Below are positions 40,233 to 47,834 of a DNA stretch of 64,000 nucleotides, in pieces; within the stretch, counting starts at the first letter, position 1; every line of letters starts with the position of its first letter. The DNA lies in assembly GCA_024234875.1 (NCBI GenBank), contig JACKNM010000020.1, positions 1 to 64,000 of the forward strand. Direction: 5' to 3'. Source of the DNA: Ectothiorhodospiraceae bacterium (lineage in GTDB: Bacteria > Pseudomonadota > Gammaproteobacteria > HK1). The notes below the pieces were generated by a model. The model was not told the origin of the DNA and ran no database searches. It saw nothing but the letters and a program-made list of their open reading frames with translations. The position numbers were made by a program, and so were the translations under genes.

Positions 40233-41546
40233 TCAGGCCACGCAGGCCTTCGGGTCGTCGGTGGGGACGGTGAACGCCGACAGCGCCTCCTCGCGCTCCA
40301 GGCGCTCGAGGACGTCGGGGCGCAGCGCCACCTCGACGATGGTGGACCCGTCGTCCGCGGTCGCGGCCGACAGCACGGTGCCCTCGCGATAGAGACGCGC
40401 ACGCAGCTTCCCGGCGCGCGCGGGCAGGCACAGGACGCGGCGGACCATGGCACCACCGAGTCGACTCGCCACCGCCTCCAGCAGCAGGTCGACACCGGCG
40501 CCGCTGCGGGCGCTGACCCAGACCCGCGTCGGCACGCCCTCGGCGTCGCGCTCCACTCGTGGCTCGCACTCGCCCGACGGCAGCGCGTCGATCTTGTTCA
40601 GCACCTCGAGGCGTGGCACCGCGTCGGCACCGATCTCGGCCAGCACCGCCTCGACCTCCTCGACCTTCTGGTCACGGTCGGGATCGGCGGCGTCGACGAC
40701 GTGGATCAGCAGCGAGGCGCTCGCCGTTTCCTCGAGCGTCGCGCGAAAGGCGGCCACCAGCTCGTGCGGCAGGTCGCGGATGAAGCCGACGGTGTCGGCG
40801 ACCACCATCGGCGCGGTGCCCGGCAGCTCGAGCTTGCGCAGGGTCGGATCGAGGGTCGCGAACAGCCGGTCCTCGGCCATCACCGCGGCCCCGGTGAGTC
40901 GGTTGAACAGCGTCGACTTGCCGGCATTGGTGTAGCCGACCAGGGAAACCACCGGCAACGAGGCACGACTGCGGGCACGGCGGCTCAGGCCACGGCGGCG
41001 GCGCACCGCGTCGAGGCGTTCCTCGATCTGGCGAATCCGACCCGCGATGAGGCGGCGGTCGGTCTCGAGCTGCTTCTCGCCGGGGCCGCGCATGCCGATA
41101 CCACCGCGCTGGCGCTCGAGATGGGTCCAGCCGCGCACCAGTCGGGTGGCGAGGTGACGGAGCTGCGCGAGCTCGACCTGCAGCTTGCCCTCGAAGGTGC
41201 TGGCGCGCTGGGCGAAGATGTCGAGAATCAACGTGATCCGATCGAGCACCCGGCACTCGAGCCGGCGCTCGAGATTACGCTCCTGACCGGGGCTCAACGC
41301 ATGGTCGAAGACGACCATGTCGATCGCCTCCGATGCCACCAGGGCCTTGATCTCGTCGGCCTTGCCCGACCCGACGTAGAGCGCCGGATCCGGAGCGGCG
41401 CGGGTGGTGGTGACGCGCGACACCGGGTCGAGCCCCGCGGACCGCGCGAGCTCCGCCAACTCGTCGAGCCCGCGTGGATCGGGCGCGGACGCCCGATCCA
41501 CGTGCACCAGCAGCGCGCGCTGCCCGCCCTCGGGTCGCTCGAACAA
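40233..41546 (-). CDS. hflX: ribosome-splitting GTPase HflX
   Basis: A 437-residue HflX, a GTPase that splits stalled 70S ribosomes. The N-terminal HflX domain (YVGSGKADEIKALVASEAIDMVVFDHALSPGQERNLERRL), helical linker with RGPGEKQLETDRRLI and the G domain (GYTNAGKSTLFNRLTG; DTVGFIRDLPHELV; NKID) are complete. The start is TTG at 41544-41546, giving MFERPEGGQRALLVHVD as in relatives. It lies between hfq and hflK in the conserved operon. Confidence 0.95.
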   Translation of the reverse strand: MFERPEGGQRALLVHVDRASAPDPRGLDELAELARSAGLDPVSRVTTTRAAPDPALYVGSGKADEIKALVASEAIDMVVFDHALSPGQERNLERRLECRVLDRITLILDIFAQRASTFEGKLQVELAQLRHLATRLVRGWTHLERQRGGIGMRGPGEKQLETDRRLIAGRIRQIEERLDAVRRRRGLSRRARSRASLPVVSLVGYTNAGKSTLFNRLTGAAVMAEDRLFATLDPTLRKLELPGTAPMVVADTVGFIRDLPHELVAAFRATLEETASASLLIHVVDAADPDRDQKVEEVEAVLAEIGADAVPRLEVLNKIDALPSGECEPRVERDAEGVPTRVWVSARSGAGVDLLLEAVASRLGGAMVRRVLCLPARAGKLRARLYREGTVLSAATADDGSTIVEVALRPDVLERLEREEALSAFTVPTDDPKACVA

Positions 41547-41587
41547 TCAGGCGATCCCCGGACGGACGCGGACGTGAGGATGGCGCT

Positions 41588-41860
41588 TCAGGATTCCCCC
41601 CCGGGCGGCTGCTGGCCCTCCGCGGGTGCCGAGCCGTCGTCCGGCCGCGGCAGGCGGATGTTGCGCGACGGCACCACGGTCGAGATCGCGTGCTTGTAGA
41701 CCATCTGACTGACGGAGTTGCGCAGCAGAACGACGAACTGATCGAACGACTCGATCTGGCCCTGCAACTTGATTCCGTTCACCAGGAAGATCGAGACCGG
41801 CACTCGCTCCTTGCGCAGTGTGTTCAAGAACGGATCCTGGAGGGACTGTCCCTTGCTCAT
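41588..41860 (-). CDS. hfq: RNA chaperone Hfq
   Basis: A 90-residue Hfq. It starts MSKGQSLQDPFLNTLRKERVPVSIFLVNGIKLQGQIESFDQF, with Sm1 and Sm2 motifs (the latter VYKHAISTVVPSR) complete and the proximal-face Gln8 present. The C-terminal tail is short (about 20 residues) and Pro/Gly-rich. It sits between miaA and hflX, 251 bases after the miaA stop, with its own promoter in that gap. Confidence 0.97.
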   Translation of the reverse strand: MSKGQSLQDPFLNTLRKERVPVSIFLVNGIKLQGQIESFDQFVVLLRNSVSQMVYKHAISTVVPSRNIRLPRPDDGSAPAEGQQPPGGES

Positions 41861-42003
41861 CGTCGTTCTCCGCGTCTGAGGCGCTTGTTCTGATCCCGTG
41901 GCCAACGGTCGCCCACTCGAGCCGCCACGTCGGCACAGGGGGGATCCGCGTGCGCCCGCGCACATCGCGCGGAGCGGTTCATGGGCACGCGGAAAGCGTT
42001 TGC

Positions 42004-42009
42004 ATTATA
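42004..42009 (-). promoter_or_regulatory. extended -10 promoter upstream of hfq
   Basis: On the minus strand TGATATAATG holds a perfect TATAAT preceded by the extended -10 TGN. No good -35 is seen, as is common for extended -10 promoters. This is the most AT-rich spot of a GC-rich region and lies about 145 bases upstream of hfq, giving a leader that may carry regulatory sites. It probably drives hfq-hflX-hflK-hflC. Confidence 0.6.
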
Positions 42010-42110
42010 TCATCCGCGGCCTCGTTCAGGGGGACGGACGAGCCCGTTTCACCTTCGATCCGCGGCCTGCTCGTCCGTCGCGCACCGACGCCTCGCCGCT
42101 CGGATCCGCC

Positions 42111-43058
42111 TCACCGCCGCGACCGCGACGCGACCACGTCGGCGACCCGCGCGAGGATTCGCGCAACCGCGTCTGCCCCGTCACAAGGGACGCAGGCCAG
42201 GTCGGGCTCGCCGCGCAGCCAGGTGAGCTGGCGTTTGGCGAGCTGGCGCGTGGCGTGGACGGCACGGGCGCGCATGGCTGGCGCGTCGCACTCGCCGTCG
42301 AGATGCTCCCAGACCTGCCGATATCCGACCGCCCGCATCGCCGGAAGGTCACGAGTGACCCTGGCATCACCTCGCAATGCCACCACCTCCTCCACCAGAC
42401 CGAGCTCCAGCATGTGGTCGAAGCGCCGGGCGATCCGCCGGTGGAGCCACTCCCGGTCGGTCGGCACCATCGCCAGCGCCAGCACCGGCCACGGCAGCGC
42501 GTTGTCCCGGCCACGCGCGAGCAGCGCGCTCATGGGCTCGCCGGTCACCGCGTGCACCTCCAGCGCGCGCTGGATTCGCTGCGGGTCGTTCGGGTGCACC
42601 CGCGCGGCGGTGGCCGGGTCGACCATGGCCAGCCGGGCGTGCATCGCTGCCCAGCCGATGGTGGCCGCCTCCGCCGCGAGCGCGGCACGAATCGATTCGT
42701 CGGCCGCGGGGAGCTCGGCGAGACCACGGCGCAGCGCGCGGAAGTAGAGACCGGTCCCGCCGACCAGGAGCGGCACCCGCCCGGCGGCGAGAATGGCCGC
42801 GATCTCGCGGCGCGCATCACGCGCGAACTCGGCCGCCGAGTAGGCCTCGAACGGCTCGCGAACGTCGATCAGCCGATGCGGCGCGCGCGCGAGCACGGCC
42901 GGCTCGGGCTTTCCGGTACCGATATCGAGGCGCCGGTAGACCATGGCCGAGTCCACGCTGACGATGTCGACCGGCAATCGCTCGACCACGGCCACCGCGG
43001 CGTCGGTCTTGCCGCTCGCCGTCGGCCCCATCAGGAACACCACCGGCGCGGCGCTCAT
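42111..43058 (-). CDS. miaA: tRNA dimethylallyltransferase MiaA
   Basis: A 315-residue MiaA, which adds the dimethylallyl group to A37 of tRNAs reading UNN codons. P-loop FLMGPTASGKTDAAV, DSAMVYRRLDIGTGKP, GTGLYFRALRRGLAELP and the C-terminal RQLAKRQLTWLRG motif are all present. The start overlaps the mutL stop (ATGA). Standard mutL-miaA-hfq order. Confidence 0.96.
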   Translation of the reverse strand: MSAAPVVFLMGPTASGKTDAAVAVVERLPVDIVSVDSAMVYRRLDIGTGKPEPAVLARAPHRLIDVREPFEAYSAAEFARDARREIAAILAAGRVPLLVGGTGLYFRALRRGLAELPAADESIRAALAAEAATIGWAAMHARLAMVDPATAARVHPNDPQRIQRALEVHAVTGEPMSALLARGRDNALPWPVLALAMVPTDREWLHRRIARRFDHMLELGLVEEVVALRGDARVTRDLPAMRAVGYRQVWEHLDGECDAPAMRARAVHATRQLAKRQLTWLRGEPDLACVPCDGADAVARILARVADVVASRSRR

Positions 43059-44818
43059 CGTGGCGAGGTCGCGAACAGCGCATCGAGCTCGGTGGGACCG
43101 AGTCGCCGAGCCACGTCGTCAGCGGTCTCCCAAACCGCCTCGCCGCCGAGGACCCGCTCGAGCGCGGCAAGCGTCTCGCCAGCCTCGCGACCGGATCGCG
43201 GCACCGCACGCCAGACCGTATCGACACCGGCCAGCGCGCCGCGCACCATCCGCACGGTCGCCGCGTCGCCGTCGCCGACGAGGCCCTCGGCGACCGTCAC
43301 CGCGGCGCGCGCCAACAGCGGGGGCTCGAGCGCGGCGAGCGCGACCGGCACCTCGTGCAGCGTCACCCGCCCCGGGCCGCTGCGCCGGAGCACCAGGCCG
43401 GCGCCCTCGAGCGTTGCCACGGTCGCCTCCACCGCATCAGCCGCCGCGGCGCCCACCTCGAGCGACTCCGGTACCAGCAACGGGCGGACGTCGCAGGGCG
43501 AGTCGCCGGTCGCCTCGGCCCAGGCCTGGACCAGCCGCGCGCGAGCGCGAGCGAGGTCGACCACCACCAGGGCATCGGCCGCCACGCGCACCACGAAGCG
43601 ACCGAGGAGGTGGGTCGCGCCGGGAACCGCGACCGACGCCGTGCCGGCGAGGGGACCGCTGCGAGACCCCGTGCCGGAGCCCGAGCCGCGCCCGCCGAGC
43701 GCGGCGTAGAGGGCCTCGGTCTCGCGCAGTGCCGCCGCCCCCGGCGAGAATCGGCGCGACGACGGTGGTGGCGGCGACGCCGAGCTCGCCTCGCCGTCGT
43801 CGACCGGTTCGCTCGTGGCGAGAGCGCGGCGCAGCGCCGCCACCACGAAGTCGTGGACCGAGCGCGGCTCGCGGAACCGCACCTCGTGCTTGGTCGGATG
43901 CACGTTGACGTCGACCGCCCCGGGGTCGACGTCGAGCCACAGCACCCAGGCCGGGTGGCGCCCGGGGCCCACCGCGTCGCCATAGGCCTGGCGCACGGCG
44001 TGGCGGACCACCCCGTCGCGCACCGCCCGTCGATTGACGTAGAGGTGCTGCAGGTCGGGCTGGGCTCGGGTGAACGCCGGGCCCGCCGCCCACCCGTGCA
44101 GGACCATGGCGTCGCGCTCGAGGTCGAGGACCACCGCGGCCTGTGCGAACGCGGTGCCGCAGATGCGTGCCATGCGCCGTGCGCGCGAGGGCTCGTCGAG
44201 CGCCGCGCCCACCGCCAGCAACTGCCGCCCGTCGTGCTCGACGGAGAACGCGACCTGCGGATGACCGAGAGCGAATCGGCGTACCAGGTCCTCGACGTGG
44301 CGAAGCTCGGTGCGCTCGGTGCGCAGGAACTTGCGCCGCGCCGGCGTGTTGAAGAAGAGATCGCGAACGGTGGCGGTGGTCCCCGGCGGGTGGGGGCACG
44401 GCTCGGGCGCGGGGACGTCGGCGCTGCCCTCGACCCGCACCCGCCAGCCGTCGGTGGCATCGGCGGCGCGCGAGGCGAGCTCGACCCGCGCCACCGACGC
44501 GATGCTCGGCAACGCCTCGCCGCGAAACCCCATGGTCACCACGTGGGTCAGCTCGTCGAAGGAGGCGATCTTGCTGGTCGCGTGGCGAGCCAGGGCGAGC
44601 GCGAGATCGTCGCGGCCGATGCCGTGGCCGTCGTCGCGCACCCGGATGAGCCGGGTGCCGCCGCCCTCGAGTTGCACATCGATCCGGCGGGCGCCGGCGT
44701 CGAGCGCGTTCTCCACCAGCTCCTTGACCACCGACGCCGGGCGCTCCACCACCTCCCCGGCCGCGATCTGGTTGGCCAGGGTCAGCGGCAGGCGGTGGAT
44801 CCGCGCCGGCGCGTTCAC
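43055..44818 (-). CDS. mutL: DNA mismatch repair protein MutL
   Basis: A 587-residue MutL. The GHKL ATPase domain is complete: ANQIAAGEVVERPASVVKELVENALDAGA, DDGHGIGRDDLALALARHATSKI and GFRGEALPSIASVARVEL. The linker (about 340-400) is Gly/Ser/Pro-rich. In the C-terminal domain the metal-binding DQHAxxERxxYE endonuclease motif is absent (VVVVDLARARARLVQAW stands there), as in the E. coli-type MutL that works with MutH. The GTG at 44818 overlaps the rlmD stop (GTGA). Confidence 0.95.
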   Translation of the reverse strand: MNAPARIHRLPLTLANQIAAGEVVERPASVVKELVENALDAGARRIDVQLEGGGTRLIRVRDDGHGIGRDDLALALARHATSKIASFDELTHVVTMGFRGEALPSIASVARVELASRAADATDGWRVRVEGSADVPAPEPCPHPPGTTATVRDLFFNTPARRKFLRTERTELRHVEDLVRRFALGHPQVAFSVEHDGRQLLAVGAALDEPSRARRMARICGTAFAQAAVVLDLERDAMVLHGWAAGPAFTRAQPDLQHLYVNRRAVRDGVVRHAVRQAYGDAVGPGRHPAWVLWLDVDPGAVDVNVHPTKHEVRFREPRSVHDFVVAALRRALATSEPVDDGEASSASPPPPSSRRFSPGAAALRETEALYAALGGRGSGSGTGSRSGPLAGTASVAVPGATHLLGRFVVRVAADALVVVDLARARARLVQAWAEATGDSPCDVRPLLVPESLEVGAAAADAVEATVATLEGAGLVLRRSGPGRVTLHEVPVALAALEPPLLARAAVTVAEGLVGDGDAATVRMVRGALAGVDTVWRAVPRSGREAGETLAALERVLGGEAVWETADDVARRLGPTELDALFATSPR

Positions 44819-46161
44819 CCGTCGGCCGCCCCAGGATGGACGAAGACCGCCATCGCCTCGACGTGGTCGGTGTGGGGAAACATGTCGACGACCCCGGCGC
44901 GCGCCAGACGATACCCGTGCTCGCCGACCAGCACCGCCGCGTCGCGCGCGAGCGACGCGGGGTGGCAGGAGACGTAGACCACGCGCGCCGGAAACGGTGG
45001 ACGCATCGCCTGCACCACCTCCAGTGCGCCGCTGCGTGGCGGGTCGAGCAGGAGCCGATCCCAGCCGTCGCCGAGCCAGCGCTCGGCGAGCGCGCTCTGG
45101 GTCAGATCGGCGACCTCGAACGCCGCATTGCGACAACCGTTCGCGTGCGCGTTGGCACGCGCGCGCTCGACCAGCGGGACGCTTCCCTCGAGCCCGGTCA
45201 CCGCGCTGGCGGCGCGCGCCACCGCGAGGGTGAAGTTGCCGATCCCGCAGAACAGGTCGAGCACCCGCTCGGTGCCTTCCAGGGCGAGCGCCTCCACCGC
45301 CCGGGCGACCAGCGCGCGGTTGACCCCGCCGTTCACCTGCACGAAGTCACTGGGCTCGAAGGCGAGGGTGACGTCGGCATCGGGCAGCCGGTAGGAGAGC
45401 GGCGCCGTCACCTCCGAGCCGCCGAGGCGGACGACGGTGTCGGGTCCCCCGGGCTGCAGGTAGACCTCGAGCCCGAGCGCCGCGCCCAGCGCACCGAGCC
45501 GCTCGCGGTCGTGCGCGGTGAGTGGATCGAGATGGCGTACCACCATGGCGCCGGCCTCGTCGCCGAGGGACACCTCGATCTGCGGGATGCGATCGCGCGC
45601 ATCGAGAGCGTCGAGCGCGTCGCGCATCTCGGTCAGCCGATGCCCGATGCCGGGGTCGAGGACCTCGCAGGCGTCGATCTCGGCCACGAAGGCGCTATTC
45701 CGCTCGCGAAAGCCGACCAGAACTCCGCCCTTGCCGGGGACGTGCTTCACTCCCAGGCGCGCGCGGCGTCGATAGCCCCACACCGCCCCCGCGATCGGCT
45801 CGCCCACGGTCTCCGGCTCGACCCCGCCGATGCGCGTCAGCGCCTCGAGCAGCCGGCGCTGCTTGAGCGCGAGCTGGGCCGCCGGCGCGAGGTGTTGCAG
45901 GCTGCAGCCGCCGCAGCGTCCGAAGTGCGGGCAGCGCGGCTCGACACGGTCCGGGCTCGGCTCGAGGACCTCGAGCACCACCGCCTCGTCGAAGCGCCGC
46001 CGGCGCTTGCGCATCGACAGCCGGACCCGCTCGCCCGGAAGCCCCCCGTCGACGAAGACCACCTTGCCGTCGACGCGCGCGACGCCGCGTCCACGCTCGC
46101 CGATGTCCTCGATGCGGGCGGTCACCGGGGTCGGATCGACAGTGCGCCGACTACGGGTCAC
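44815..46161 (-). CDS. rlmD: 23S rRNA (uracil-1939-C5)-methyltransferase RlmD
   Basis: A 448-residue RlmD/RumA. The N-terminal TRAM domain (ARIEDIGERGRGVARVDGKVVFVDGGLPGERV) is followed by the iron-sulfur cysteines (CPHFGRCGGC, plus a Cys in AEIDACEVL) and a Rossmann methyltransferase domain with DLFCGIGNFTLAVA, DPPRSGALEVV and YVSCHPASLARD, which carries the catalytic Cys. The start is GTG at 46161. It is four bases overlapped with mutL, an unusual partner for it, and may lead the mutL-miaA transcription unit. Confidence 0.94.
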   Translation of the reverse strand: MTRSRRTVDPTPVTARIEDIGERGRGVARVDGKVVFVDGGLPGERVRLSMRKRRRRFDEAVVLEVLEPSPDRVEPRCPHFGRCGGCSLQHLAPAAQLALKQRRLLEALTRIGGVEPETVGEPIAGAVWGYRRRARLGVKHVPGKGGVLVGFRERNSAFVAEIDACEVLDPGIGHRLTEMRDALDALDARDRIPQIEVSLGDEAGAMVVRHLDPLTAHDRERLGALGAALGLEVYLQPGGPDTVVRLGGSEVTAPLSYRLPDADVTLAFEPSDFVQVNGGVNRALVARAVEALALEGTERVLDLFCGIGNFTLAVARAASAVTGLEGSVPLVERARANAHANGCRNAAFEVADLTQSALAERWLGDGWDRLLLDPPRSGALEVVQAMRPPFPARVVYVSCHPASLARDAAVLVGEHGYRLARAGVVDMFPHTDHVEAMAVFVHPGAADG

Positions 46162-46248
46162 GGCGCGGCCCTCGTGTTGCTGATGCTCATCGGGAAGTGC
46201 TCGTTGGAACTGCTCGGGACGGCGCCCCGGCTCGAAGCGCGCGGCGGC

Positions 46249-47028
46249 TCACCCGCCTCCCTGCGCCCACGCCCGGAGGAATGCGTCGAGATGCGGGCGC
46301 CCCTCGCGGCGTAGCGAGTCGCGGACGTACTCGCACTCGATGTCGTAGGCGTCCGGCGCGAGGCGGCCGCGCATCATCTCGTATCGCAGCCACAACAGGT
46401 AGGTGTTGAGGACGTCGGTCTCGCAATAGTCGCGGATGGCCCCGATCTCGCCGGCCAGGAAGGCGTCCCAGACCCGCGCGCCGTCCATTCCCATCTTGCC
46501 CGGCAGCCCGAGCAGGCTCGCCATCTCGTCGAGGCGGACCCAGGCGCGCGGGGTGTATCCCGCGAGGACGTCCATGAGATCGGTGTGCCGCGCGTGATAG
46601 CGGTTGAGGTAGTTGTTGTAGCGAAAGCTCGTGTCGTCGTCGCCGGTCTCCCAGTAGCGCGGGGCGACCACCCGATTGAGCATCGAGCGGTAATGGATCA
46701 CCGGCAGGTCGAAGCCGCCGCCGTTCCAGGAGACCAGGGTCGGGCCATAGCGGTCGATGCCGTCGAAGAAGCGCTCCAACAACTCGCGCTCCGACGAGTC
46801 CGGCTCGCCGAGCGACCAGACCTTGAAGCGGTCCCCGGTGCGCAGCACCGTCGCGATCGCCACCACCCGGTGCAGGTGGTGGCGCAAGAACTCGCTCCCG
46901 GTATCCTGGCGAGCGCGATTGAGCATCACCTGCGCCACCTGCGCGTCGTCGAGGTCGTGCAGCCCGAGCAGGCGCCGGCCGGCGGCGACGTCCGGCACCG
47001 TCTCGATGTCGAATACCAGCACGTTCAT
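46249..47028 (-). CDS. predicted 3'-5' exonuclease, PolB-like family
   Basis: A 259-residue DEDD-type exonuclease of the stand-alone PolB-like group. Exo motifs: LVFDIETVPD (Asp and Glu near residue 6), LVSWNGGGFDLPVIHYRSM, and IRDYCETDVLNTYLLWLRYE. It contains no polymerase domain. Located between ydbL and rlmD on the minus strand. The substrate in the cell is unknown; a role in DNA repair is inferred from the fold. Confidence 0.88.
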   Translation of the reverse strand: MNVLVFDIETVPDVAAGRRLLGLHDLDDAQVAQVMLNRARQDTGSEFLRHHLHRVVAIATVLRTGDRFKVWSLGEPDSSERELLERFFDGIDRYGPTLVSWNGGGFDLPVIHYRSMLNRVVAPRYWETGDDDTSFRYNNYLNRYHARHTDLMDVLAGYTPRAWVRLDEMASLLGLPGKMGMDGARVWDAFLAGEIGAIRDYCETDVLNTYLLWLRYEMMRGRLAPDAYDIECEYVRDSLRREGRPHLDAFLRAWAQGGG

Positions 47029-47062
47029 CGCCGATGCGCTCGATGCGCGTGGAGCACCGGCG

Positions 47063-47710
47063 TCAGCGCTGCGACCAGCCGGATGCGGTGCGGTACCACC
47101 ATCCGGACTTGGCCTGCTCGATCCAACGCCGCGCGAAGGTGGCGCGGACCTCGGGCTCCCACTCCGGATGGCCGTTGGCGCGCGCGATCTCGGCGTAGAG
47201 CGCGTCGCGGTCGCGATTCTCCTCCGCCACCAGGGTGTTCACGGTGCCGCGCTGAGCCAGCGGGACCGCCTTGGGGTCGCGCAGCACGACTCGCCCGTCA
47301 CCGCCGAGTCCGACGGCGCCGCTCGCGTAGAACGGCTCGAGGCTCGGATAGCGCGCCTTCATGCTCGAGGTCAGCTTGCGGACCGCGGGCGTGGCGACGT
47401 CGAAATCCGGCTGCTGCGCGACGGCGTCGCGAACCAGCGCCGAGAGGGCGAGGCCGACGAGACGGCGCAGCGCGGGATGGTCGACGGCACTGGTCGGCGT
47501 GGCCGGCTTCCTCGCCTGTGGCTCGCCCTCGCGCTCACCCCACACCTCCTCGATGATCCGATCCGCCGCGCGCTCCGCCGCCGCGGCGGGGAAGTAGACG
47601 TTGATGGTGACGCACGCGCCGAGCGCGAGCGCGCCGAGCACGAGCATCCCCGCCCGGGTCCATCTGGTGCGGTCGCGCCCGCGGTCGCGGGCCGTCGACG
47701 AGCCGTTCAT
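47063..47710 (-). CDS. ydbL: YdbL-like DUF1318 lipoprotein
   Basis: A 215-residue protein. A lipoprotein signal (MLVLGALALGAC, lipobox LGAC at about residue 30) is followed by VTINVYFPAAAAERAADRIIEEVWGE, a linker, and a C-terminal DUF1318/YdbL domain (NRDRDALYAEIARANGHPEWEPEVRATFARRWIEQAKSGWWY). In E. coli the soluble YdbL works with YdbH and the lipoprotein YnbE in intermembrane phospholipid transport. Here it follows the ydbH-type gene with only 124 bases between and no room for ynbE. Start ATG at 47710. Confidence 0.82.
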   Translation of the reverse strand: MNGSSTARDRGRDRTRWTRAGMLVLGALALGACVTINVYFPAAAAERAADRIIEEVWGEREGEPQARKPATPTSAVDHPALRRLVGLALSALVRDAVAQQPDFDVATPAVRKLTSSMKARYPSLEPFYASGAVGLGGDGRVVLRDPKAVPLAQRGTVNTLVAEENRDRDALYAEIARANGHPEWEPEVRATFARRWIEQAKSGWWYRTASGWSQR

Positions 47711-47834
47711 CGTCCTACCTCCGTCAATTCGTGCGAGCCGACCGCGCCGCAAGCACGGCCGGGGTAATCTGCCGCATACGCGCGGTCATCGCCAGCGATC
47801 GCGCCCGCTGCGGCGCCGCACCGGCGCATCGCGC

